This document shows, piece after piece, positions 17,708 through 24,081 of a DNA stretch of 64,000 nt (position 1 is its first letter; each line of letters starts with the position of its first letter). The translations under genes were made by a program, and so were the position numbers. The notes beneath the pieces are model-generated. The model was not told where the DNA came from and made no database searches. It was given only the letters and a program-made list of their open reading frames with translations. The stretch is from Lachnospira sp. UBA4346 (lineage in GTDB: Bacteria > Bacillota > Clostridia > Lachnospirales > Lachnospiraceae), in assembly GCA_002394205.1 (NCBI GenBank), contig DGTC01000064.1, forward strand, positions 1 through 64,000, given 5' to 3'.

Positions 17708-17893
17708 TGATGCATAAAAATGATTTCGAAAAGAAATCGGAACAATTAAATCAAGGTCGATGTGTTTTTCGAGTTTAGAAAGAAACTGAAGTTTGTCAGA
17801 ATCATAAATTTCTTTGCAATTTTCAAAAATATCTGCCAGGCATCGTGGGGGTTTTTGTGATTCCATACAATTACAGATGACTTTCTTGTCCAT
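17708..17893 (-). pseudogene. N-terminal fragment of a probable transposase
   Basis: The minus strand encodes about 62 residues beginning MDKKVICNCMESQKPPRC and running to VPISFRNHFYAS, after which the similarity to a protein family is lost and a stop follows. The pattern (SQKPP..ADIFE, then SKLEKHIDLD..IPISF..HFYA) resembles the N-terminus of IS1182-like transposases as I remember them, but I could not run a search. No inverted repeats or transposase remainder were seen. Best read as an insertion-sequence scar. Confidence 0.4.
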
Positions 17894-17946
17894 GTATAAT
17901 GTAATATTTGTTACTAGATTAATTCGACAAAAGAGGGAATACAGAT

Positions 17947-18342
17947 TTATGATAATTTCGTCATCAATGCATCCTGTAAAATCTGAGAGCAGTTTAATCC
18001 TCGCTTATCTGCAAGATTTTCCATCCATGCAGGGAGCGATACGTTTTTTCGAACGGCTCTTGTATCAATGGCAGCACGATAGGAAATAGTATCAATCTGC
18101 AATATAGTAACAGATGCATTGCTAGGAATATCCATATCACGTTGAGATGTAGGGGAAACGATTTCATCCGGGCGGTCATCTTCGGCATTTACAAGCCAAA
18201 TAGATGCTGCATCTGTAATCTGTGCCAGTGTGTCTTGAAAATCTTTTCCGGTTGTTATACATCCGGGTAAGTCTGGAACTTTGGCATAATACCCAGAACC
18301 ATCTTCAATTGGAAGAATAATAGCAGTATATAAATATTTCAA
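17947..18342 (-). CDS. HicB-family antitoxin, orphan
   Basis: A 131-aa protein with the two-part HicB layout. The N-terminal HicB fold is MKYLYTAIILPIEDGSGYYAKVPDLPGCITTG (residues 1-32). The C-terminal ribbon-helix-helix DNA-binding part contains KNVSLPAWMENLADKRG (about 99-115). HicB normally neutralises the HicA mRNA interferase and represses its own promoter. No HicA gene is adjacent on either side, so it is an orphan antitoxin or regulator. GGAGG precedes its ATG. Its promoter carries direct TACACA repeats between the -35 and -10 boxes. Confidence 0.85.
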   Translation of the reverse strand: MKYLYTAIILPIEDGSGYYAKVPDLPGCITTGKDFQDTLAQITDAASIWLVNAEDDRPDEIVSPTSQRDMDIPSNASVTILQIDTISYRAAIDTRAVRKNVSLPAWMENLADKRGLNCSQILQDALMTKLS

Positions 18343-18362
18343 TTTATCACCTCCATGTTTCG

Positions 18363-18390
18363 ATTATACACAATAATACACAAAAGTCAA
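18363..18390 (-). promoter_or_regulatory. hicB promoter with TGTGTA operator repeats
   Basis: On the minus strand: TTGACT, a 16-base spacer, then TATAAT. The spacer region holds two direct TGTGTA copies 10 bases apart (plus strand TACACA at 18367 and 18377). A third lies at 18395. Likely the autoregulatory site of this HicB. Confidence 0.55.
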
Positions 18391-18485
18391 GAAAATGCGT
18401 AAAATTACACAAAAACGATAGTGACATTCGTATAAAAATATATGATATAAATGGTAAAAAATATAGAAAAAATAATAAAAAGATA

Positions 18486-18514
18486 TTGATACACGGTGCA
18501 CCGTATAATATAAT
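18486..18514 (+). promoter_or_regulatory. Promoter with palindromic operator for the membrane-peptide/RHH pair
   Basis: TTGATA, exactly 17 bases, TATAAT. The perfect 12-base palindrome ACGGTGCACCGT (18493-18504) fills the spacer, where a bound repressor would block polymerase. AAGGGAG and the ATG of the first gene follow. Confidence 0.6.
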
Positions 18515-18545
18515 GTGTACATAGGTTAAGGAAAGGGAGAAAGAT

Positions 18546-18713
18546 ATGGAAAAAGCAAAGGAAAAGTTGTTTCGATTATTGCTTGCAACGGCAGCGTTTA
18601 AAGTGTCCACATTGGGGAACGCACTAACAGTTGAATCTTTTGTCATTAAGATTCTGTTTATTATTTATCTTGTGATTGAGATTGTTACATGGGTTAAAGA
18701 TTGGAGAAAGTAA
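18546..18713 (+). CDS. Small membrane peptide, 55 aa
   Basis: A short protein with a basic N-terminus (MEKAKEKLFRLLLATAAFK), one hydrophobic helix (about residues 31-49, FVIKILFIIYLVIEIVTWV) and a KDWRK end. Not recognised. GGGAG precedes the ATG. The stop codon overlaps the start of the next gene in TAATG, so the two are coupled. The size and the partner DNA-binding-like protein recall toxin-antitoxin or phage/plasmid accessory pairs, but no toxin family could be named. Confidence 0.6.
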   Translation: MEKAKEKLFRLLLATAAFKVSTLGNALTVESFVIKILFIIYLVIEIVTWVKDWRK

Positions 18714-18904
18714 TGGAAGAGAAAAAGATGCGTCCACAGGATAAGTGGAACGAAAAGGCTGGATATATCAGTAAGTCTTATAAGTTGAAAAGAGAAGTGG
18801 TTGAAGCCTATGCACAAGCCTGTGAGCAGGCAGGAGTTAGCCAAGCGGGGCAACTTACGAAGATGATGAATGAATTTGCAGAATCCATTCAAAAAGAACA
18901 ATAA
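18713..18904 (+). CDS. Small RHH-like (Arc/CopG-type) protein
   Basis: A 63-aa protein. The core GYISKSYKLKREVVEAYAQACEQ followed by AGVSQAGQLTKMMNEF fits the strand-helix-helix layout of ribbon-helix-helix DNA-binding proteins: a short basic strand (SYKLKREV), then two helices split by GVSQAG. It starts on the last base of the preceding stop codon. It is the best candidate to bind the palindrome in the promoter at 18486. A truncated paralogue lies at 19522. The fold assignment is by pattern only. Confidence 0.55.
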   Translation: MEEKKMRPQDKWNEKAGYISKSYKLKREVVEAYAQACEQAGVSQAGQLTKMMNEFAESIQKEQ

Positions 18905-18931
18905 AATACACAAAAAATGCGTATAAAATGC

Positions 18932-18959
18932 TTGGCAAATACACAAAAATGTGTATTAT
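18932..18959 (+). promoter_or_regulatory. Promoter with 20-bp palindromic operator for the truncated HicB gene
   Basis: TTGGCA, a 16-base spacer, TATTAT. The perfect palindrome AATACACAAAAATGTGTATT (18938-18957) spans the spacer and shares the TACACA/TGTGTA half-site with the hicB promoter at 18363. A similar imperfect copy lies just upstream (about 18905-18924). Confidence 0.6.
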
Positions 18960-18992
18960 AACTTCCGCAGCATTTGTTAAGAAAGGAAAGTT

Positions 18993-19337
18993 ATGAAAAA
19001 AGTAGTGTATCCGGTTCTTTTTACAAAAGATGAAAATAATATATTGATTGAAATACCAGACTTAGGAATTACAACAGAGGCAGTTGATGAAGCATCAAAC
19101 GAGGCTGCAGATGATGCAAAAGCATTAGAAATGGCAAGAGATGCCATTGGAACATATTATCTTGAGAAAGATGATATAAAAGAACCATCAAGCATATTTG
19201 ATATTGATTTAAAAAATGGAGCCTTTTATACAGAAGATTCAAAATGTTATGTTTCACTTGTGGATATTGATATAATGGAATATAGAAGAAAGTACGATAA
19301 TAGGATGAAATTAAAAATATTTAATGTAATCAATTAG
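18993..19337 (+). CDS. HicB-like protein lacking the DNA-binding C-terminus
   Basis: A 114-aa protein. The HicB fold MKKVVYPVLFTKDENNILIEIPDLGI and the block VSLVDIDIMEYRRKYDNR align with the HicB at 17947 (VTILQIDTISYRAAIDTR). There the HicB at 17947 continues into its ribbon-helix-helix (AVRKNVSLPAW...), but this one ends in MKLKIFNVIN and a stop. The DNA-binding half is therefore missing, probably through deletion or frameshift. AAAGGAAAG precedes the ATG. No HicA partner is seen. Its operator-like promoter is still intact. Confidence 0.65.
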   Translation: MKKVVYPVLFTKDENNILIEIPDLGITTEAVDEASNEAADDAKALEMARDAIGTYYLEKDDIKEPSSIFDIDLKNGAFYTEDSKCYVSLVDIDIMEYRRKYDNRMKLKIFNVIN

Positions 19338-19421
19338 GTATTTGTGAGGGGTGGGGAAGAGCTGAGAATCTTTTCTTACTCCAATAATAACATTATAAAT
19401 TGTACTGTAAAGAAGATTGTT

Positions 19422-19535
19422 ATGAAAGAAATGATGTTTAGCTTGGGTGTTTATTTTGTAGCTATTGGAGTTGTAAAGTTAGTATATGTAATTGTAAGAA
19501 TTAAGAAGGGAGATTCAAATAATGCCGATAGGTAA
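19422..19535 (+). CDS. Possible small membrane peptide, 37 aa
   Basis: MKEMMFSLGVYFVAIGVVKLV then YVIVRIKKGDSNNADR: one hydrophobic helix with a charged tail. Its end overlaps the start of the truncated RHH-like gene at 19522 by 14 bases, mirroring the coupled pair at 18546/18713. Coding status is uncertain; an upstream start in the same frame (19344) is less likely. Confidence 0.3.
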   Translation: MKEMMFSLGVYFVAIGVVKLVYVIVRIKKGDSNNADR

Positions 19536-19677
19536 GCCAAATGCACAGACCATTGCATCAAAGAAATATCAGGATAAGGTGGGATATATTGCAAAGACAT
19601 ACAAGTTAAAAAGAGAACTTGTAGAACAGTTTGCGGACACTTCATATTTCCCTTTAGGGCGTTACGGATTTGCGTAG
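19522..19677 (+). pseudogene. Truncated RHH-like paralogue
   Basis: The first 40 residues (MPIGKPNAQTIASKKYQDKV then GYIAKTYKLKRELVEQFADT) match the protein at 18713 (GYISKSYKLKREVVEAYAQA). The second helix is then replaced by SYFPLGRYGFA and a stop, where unrelated sequence begins near base 19640. The AAGGGAG ribosome site is intact. A broken gene. Confidence 0.6.
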
Positions 19678-19762
19678 CGTCTTTTTGTATGTGTGGATTA
19701 TTTATACAAATCAATGCAAATTCACGTGCAGTTGTTCCTTTGGCTGCATGTCCAATGATTTT
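19642..19762 (-). pseudogene. Short coding fragment of unknown origin
   Basis: On the minus strand, about 40 residues read KIIGHAAKGTTAREFALICI followed by NNPHIQKDATQIRNALKGNM, with the look of real protein but no start and no continuation. It abuts the break in the RHH-like gene. I do not recognise the family; it is probably the other side of a deletion or insertion junction. Confidence 0.25.
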
Positions 19763-19796
19763 TTAAACCGTCAAATTGTCTATGTGAAGTAAAAAC

Positions 19797-19825
19797 GCCT
19801 TACCCTGTTGAAATCAGAGTAAGGC
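19797..19825 (-). terminator. Minus-strand terminator
   Basis: GCCTTACTCTG-ATTTCAA-CAGGGTAAGGC followed by GTTTTT on the minus strand (one internal mismatch). Probably the end of the DUF1540 transcript. No gene was found in the remainder of 19678-19979. Confidence 0.55.
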
Positions 19826-19979
19826 TGTATCCATAAGGACAAATCCTTGATTGGGAAATGCTGCCTTTGGAGAGGGTTACTTTTTATGCAAAATAACAAA
19901 ATGAATCTTGTTTATGCAGCTGTAGAAGCGTTTTTGAAATTATCTCCAGTACAGGGCTTTTTTAAATATAAAAGCAGTT

Positions 19980-20312
19980 CTATCGGCTTTCAAATGTCGT
20001 ACATACAGTTTCTTTTGCATCAGTTGCACATACACCGGAAATATCAATATGAGGAGCATTGCAGGCAGAGGCTTCATTATAGATGCAGTCTTTGGCATCG
20101 CAAGATACATTTAAAGAGGCCTTAGGAGAGACAGAAGAGTTACTAAATGAATTGCGAACCGCATCTGTGGTGTCTTCAAAATAGCTGCCGCAGCAGGTAT
20201 CAGAAGCAGTGCTTGCATTGGTTCCCTGAACGTGAATTGAGGATAAACTACATTTTGATACATTTTTGTCATTGTGGCAGCAAGATGATACATTACATTC
20301 TAAATTTGTCAT
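19980..20312 (-). CDS. DUF1540 cysteine-rich protein
   Basis: A 110-aa protein with two DUF1540-type cysteine modules: LECNVSSCCHNDKNVSKCSL (about residues 4-23) with a later CCGSYF, and SLNVSCDAKDCIYNEASACN (about 67-86) before APHIDISG. DUF1540 domains occur in clostridia and spore formers and may bind metal; their role is unknown. The start is set by TGGAG 6 bases before the ATG at 20312. The leader TTAGAATGGAGAATA is nearly identical to that of the signal peptidase gene upstream, suggesting a recent local duplication of the leader. Confidence 0.75.
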   Translation of the reverse strand: MTNLECNVSSCCHNDKNVSKCSLSSIHVQGTNASTASDTCCGSYFEDTTDAVRNSFSNSSVSPKASLNVSCDAKDCIYNEASACNAPHIDISGVCATDAKETVCTTFESR

Positions 20313-20418
20313 AATTATTCTCCATTCTAAAAATAAAAGCTGTACAGAAAAACTCTGCACAGCTTAGTATAGACAAATTATAAAATTATATTCGTTTCAA
20401 TAGAATATAGAAGAATTA

Positions 20419-21132
20419 TTAATTGATTCCGCTAAATGACATATGCTTATTTTCGCCATCATAGTAGCGGAAAACTGCTTTGGCAAGAATCTTATCTTTG
20501 GCAACATACGTATTTGTCCAATATCTTGAATCAAGCGAACTGTTTCGGTTATCGCCCATCATAAAATAGTGTCCTTCCGGAACAACATAGGTTTCTTCTT
20601 TTGGACTGATTGCCATCGGTTCTCTTAAATAATCTTCTTCAAGTTCTTCTGAATTGACATAGACCTTTCCACCGATAATTTGTACAATATCACCGGGTGT
20701 TCCAATAACACGTTTGATGTAAGTCTGTGTTTCATCATCCGGATAGCGGAAGATTACAATGTCACCACGTTTTGGTTCGCTAAATGTATAAGCAAGGCGA
20801 AAGCCAATCAAACGATCCCCTTCCATAATAGTATTTTTCATAGAGCCGGTCGGAACCTGTGCATTGACAATGATAAAATGTGTTGTAATAAATGCAATCA
20901 AAATTGCAACAGCAAAAATTTTTACATAACTAAAAATTTCAGATAAAATCATACGCCCCTTTGAAGGTTCTTTTTCGACTTCATAAGTACTTTTGTTGTA
21001 TTGCTGTTCAAGTTCGTCATCTTCATCATCTAAATCGGAATACCAATCCTGACGGTCATATCTGGAATATTCAGATGATGGACGTCTGGTTGTATTACGT
21101 TCCGGTCTGTTATTATTTTCATAATCCTGCAT
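20419..21132 (-). CDS. lepB: Type I signal peptidase
   Basis: Membrane serine protease (237 aa) removing signal peptides from exported proteins. After a charged, probably disordered N-terminus of about 65 residues there is one membrane helix (IFAVAILIAFITTHFIIV, about 70-87). The nucleophile serine follows in PTGSM (about 95), and the general-base lysine in TYIKRVIGTPGD (about 139). The box GDNRNSSLDSR is near 193-203. ATG at 21132 is chosen because GGAG lies 6 bases before it; an ATG 4 codons earlier overlaps that site. Gram-positive SipS type. Confidence 0.92.
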   Translation of the reverse strand: MQDYENNNRPERNTTRRPSSEYSRYDRQDWYSDLDDEDDELEQQYNKSTYEVEKEPSKGRMILSEIFSYVKIFAVAILIAFITTHFIIVNAQVPTGSMKNTIMEGDRLIGFRLAYTFSEPKRGDIVIFRYPDDETQTYIKRVIGTPGDIVQIIGGKVYVNSEELEEDYLREPMAISPKEETYVVPEGHYFMMGDNRNSSLDSRYWTNTYVAKDKILAKAVFRYYDGENKHMSFSGIN

Positions 21133-21273
21133 AATATTCTCCATTCTAAAGCTAAATGTTCAATGAAATAATTGCTTCATAAATTATTTGTATCATTATT
21201 TAGTAAAAGTGAAAAACGCACCCGGAATATATCCGAGTGCGGTATTCACCTATTTATTGTACTTGATATAAAT

Positions 21274-23268
21274 TTATTTTGCAAGTAATTCCATAATTTT
21301 ATTGCTGCGAGCTACAAAATTTGTCATTTGAGCCGGTGTTAATGGTGCATGACTGATTAATGCAAGGTCATATAACTGTTCGCAGAAGAGAGGTGTATGT
21401 TCGCCATCTTTATGTGCAACGATGTATTGAACGAGTTCATTATTTGCATTTAATACGAGTGTAAGACCATTTCCGCCAAACATTGCCGGATCCATACCAG
21501 GCATTGCATACATCTTCATCATATCCTGCATACGACGATCCTGTTCAGATAATGTAATCATTGATGAGATAGAAGCGTTCTTTAACTTCTCAACTTTGAC
21601 ATTTAGGTTATCATTGTTTAATGCCTTCTTGAACACATCTGTAAGTGTTGTTGTAATTTCCTTTAATTCGTCTTCAGAAGTTTCTTCCTTGAAGCTGTCA
21701 GAAAGGTCTGCATCAATACGGGCAAATTTTAAGTTTTCATTCTTACCTTCAAGATGTGTGATAAATGGCTGGTCAATATTGTGTGTTAAAATAACAGCAT
21801 CAATGCCGGTTTCCTTAAATAAGTTAATATACTGGCTCTGTTCTGTCTCATTTGTTACATAGAAAATTGTATTTTCATGTTCTTCTTTATTTTCTTCCAA
21901 ACATTCTGTTAATGTAAGATATTTGCCGTCTAAGTTCTTAAAGAGGATATAATTCGTCATTTTATCATTGAATTTCTCATCCTTTAAGCAGCCGAATTTG
22001 ATAAATGGACTAATATCATCCCAGTATTTTTCATAATTTTCCTTATCTGTTTTGCACATTCCAGAGAGCTTATCTCCGACTTTCTTTGTGATGTACTCTG
22101 ATATTTTTTTAACAAATCCATCATTCTGTAATGCACTACGTGATACATTTAATGGAAGGTCTGGACAGTCGATAACACCCTTTAATAAGAGTAAGAATTC
22201 CGGAATAACTTCCTTGATATTGTCAGCAACGAATACCTGATTGTTGTATAACTTAATCGTGCCTTCGATAGATTCGTATTCTGTATTAATCTTAGGGAAG
22301 TAGAGGATACCTTTTAAATTAAATGGATAATCCATATTTAAATGAATCCAGAATAAAGGCTCCTTGTAATCATGGAATACATTGCGGTAGAATGCCTTAT
22401 ATTCTTCATCTGTACATTCATTTGGGTGCTTTGTCCACAATGGATGAATGTCATTTAATGCAACAGGACGTTTTACAATCTTTGCCATTTTCTTTGCTGG
22501 CTCTTTTTCCTGAACTTCCTTTGTACCGTCTTCTTTTTCGACTTCTTCTGTGACAGCATCCTTTACATAAGTATCTAATACAGTATCTTTGTCTGTTACT
22601 TCTGATTCTAAGATGTCTTCTGTCTGCTGACCGGCATCTTCATTTTCAAAATAGATTGGAACAGGCATAAATGAGCAGTACTTGTCAATAACTTCTTTTG
22701 CTTTGTATTCGTTTGCAAATTCGTAGCTGTCTTCATTTAAGAATAATGTGATGGTTGTACCAGGAGAATCCTTTGTAGAATCTTCCATATCATATTCTGT
22801 ACCACCGTCACATGACCAGTGAACAGCAGTAGAACCATCCTTGAAAGAAAGGGTATCGATTGTTACCGTATCAGCAACCATAAATGCAGAATAGAAGCCA
22901 AGACCAAAATGACCGATGATCTGATCTTCGTTTGTCTTATCTTTGTATTTTTCAAGGAATGCTTCTGCACCAGAGAACGCAATCTGATTAATATATTCAT
23001 TTACTTCATCCTTTGTCATACCGATACCATTATCAATAATCTGGATAGTCTTCTTTTCTGGACTTACCTTTACGATAACTTTGTATTCAATATCGTCTGG
23101 AGCTTCATATTCACCAATTAAATCTAATTTCTTTAATTTTGTAATTGCATCACAGGCATTTGAAATTAATTCTCTGTAAAAAATGTCGTGATCGGAATAC
23201 ATCCACTTCTTAATGATTGGGAAAATATTCTGACTGTTAATTGATAAATTTCCATGTTCATTTGCCAT
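21274..23268 (-). CDS. htpG: Chaperone HtpG (Hsp90)
   Basis: Full-length Hsp90 chaperone (664 aa), cytosolic ATP-driven. The N-terminal ATP-binding domain shows FYRELISNACDAITKLK (about residues 31-47), DNGIGMTKDEV (about 79-89) and the lid region GHFGLGFYSAFMVAD (about 118-132). The middle domain carries DIHPLW and CPDLPLNVSRSALQND (about 367-382). The C-terminal dimerisation domain is complete. GAGG precedes the ATG. A perfect CIRCE operator and a sigma-A-type promoter lie directly upstream, so HrcA control is predicted. Confidence 0.96.
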   Translation of the reverse strand: MANEHGNLSINSQNIFPIIKKWMYSDHDIFYRELISNACDAITKLKKLDLIGEYEAPDDIEYKVIVKVSPEKKTIQIIDNGIGMTKDEVNEYINQIAFSGAEAFLEKYKDKTNEDQIIGHFGLGFYSAFMVADTVTIDTLSFKDGSTAVHWSCDGGTEYDMEDSTKDSPGTTITLFLNEDSYEFANEYKAKEVIDKYCSFMPVPIYFENEDAGQQTEDILESEVTDKDTVLDTYVKDAVTEEVEKEDGTKEVQEKEPAKKMAKIVKRPVALNDIHPLWTKHPNECTDEEYKAFYRNVFHDYKEPLFWIHLNMDYPFNLKGILYFPKINTEYESIEGTIKLYNNQVFVADNIKEVIPEFLLLLKGVIDCPDLPLNVSRSALQNDGFVKKISEYITKKVGDKLSGMCKTDKENYEKYWDDISPFIKFGCLKDEKFNDKMTNYILFKNLDGKYLTLTECLEENKEEHENTIFYVTNETEQSQYINLFKETGIDAVILTHNIDQPFITHLEGKNENLKFARIDADLSDSFKEETSEDELKEITTTLTDVFKKALNNDNLNVKVEKLKNASISSMITLSEQDRRMQDMMKMYAMPGMDPAMFGGNGLTLVLNANNELVQYIVAHKDGEHTPLFCEQLYDLALISHAPLTPAQMTNFVARSNKIMELLAK

Positions 23269-23301
23269 AATTATTACCTCTTTTCAAAATCCTTTAAATG
23301 T

Positions 23302-23330
23302 ACTGTAATACAATAGAAAAAGAAAGTCAA
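23302..23330 (-). promoter_or_regulatory. htpG promoter
   Basis: On the minus strand: TTGACT, 17 bases, TACAGT, about 34 bases before the htpG start. The CIRCE element sits 7 bases upstream of the -35 box. Confidence 0.6.
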
Positions 23331-23337
23331 GAAAAAT

Positions 23338-23364
23338 TTAGCACTCATTTTAAAAGAGTGCTAA
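23338..23364. promoter_or_regulatory. CIRCE operator (HrcA binding site) upstream of htpG
   Basis: TTAGCACTC-N9-GAGTGCTAA, an exact match to the CIRCE consensus. It lies between the end of the gene at 23374 and the htpG promoter. Confidence 0.92.
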
Positions 23365-23373
23365 TAAATTTTC

Positions 23374-23868
23374 TTATTCTTCAAAATCAATGCCAAATTC
23401 AGCGAGTTTATGACGGGTATACGTATCAAATGTATGTTCAATCGTTTTATCAAGAGTAAAAGTTCTCAAAGAGGTACCGGAAATCAGTGTTGCAACGCCA
23501 TTTGTATAATGGATATTCCAACATAACGCCTGAATGGCATCAGGTGTTTCCTCTAATCCACAGTCGGCAAGAAATGTAGTAACCATAGATTCCGGGAAGA
23601 TAAAAATAATTTTCATAGATGTTGGAACTTTGTTGCCTTTAATTAAGAAGAAACAGGTAGGTTTAATTGCTTCCCACAATGCATAAGAAGTATTTGGAAG
23701 CTGTTCAAGTTCTTCGCTTGTGTAGAATTCTTTATTCACAGTTCCATTTATATGCGTTGTTATGCCTGTTGCAATATCTGCTTCTGATAAAAGCAGCGGA
23801 TTGAAAGTATCTTTCACAAGAAGATGGGACATAAATGTTTTGGTGTCTTTGATTGTAAGTGAAATCAT
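23374..23868 (-). CDS. Hypothetical protein, DUF5721-like
   Basis: A 164-aa soluble protein beginning MISLTIKDTKTFMSHLLVKD, with a middle segment ALWEAIKPTCFFLIKGNKVP and an end FDTYTRHKLAEFGIDFEE. It resembles the Lachnospiraceae family DUF5721 as I recall it; no function is known. GGAG precedes the ATG at 23868. It lies upstream of htpG on the same strand, but CIRCE and the htpG promoter separate them, so htpG is independently controlled. Confidence 0.6.
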   Translation of the reverse strand: MISLTIKDTKTFMSHLLVKDTFNPLLLSEADIATGITTHINGTVNKEFYTSEELEQLPNTSYALWEAIKPTCFFLIKGNKVPTSMKIIFIFPESMVTTFLADCGLEETPDAIQALCWNIHYTNGVATLISGTSLRTFTLDKTIEHTFDTYTRHKLAEFGIDFEE

Positions 23869-23981
23869 AGTTATTCTCCATATTCGTTTGTTTTATTATA
23901 GTTATTGTACCTCTTTTCTCACGAAAAAAGAATTATTTGAATATATTATATTAAATATATACTAAAAATACAAGAAAAATA

Positions 23982-24010
23982 TTGTATTAAGAAATGGAAT
24001 GCGTTATAAT
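23982..24010 (+). promoter_or_regulatory. Promoter of the LTA-synthase-like gene
   Basis: TTGTAT, 17 bases, TATAAT. The predicted transcript start is about 24017, which rules out the in-frame TTG at 24016 as a normal start codon. Confidence 0.6.
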
Positions 24011-24081
24011 GTGGGTTGCGTTTGTGTGCGCAAAACAAAAGTATAAGAGTAGGAGAGGCAGATATTGCCAAGGGTAAAGAG

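Noticed and set aside
19847..20125. 92-codon plus-strand frame
   Set aside because: Its second half is antisense to the DUF1540 gene, whose cysteine pattern shows that the minus strand is coding.
23338..23364. Reading the inverted repeat as a terminator of the gene at 23374
   Set aside because: The stem is the exact CIRCE consensus with a 9-base spacer, and on the minus strand it is not followed by a clean T-run. Operator is the better call.
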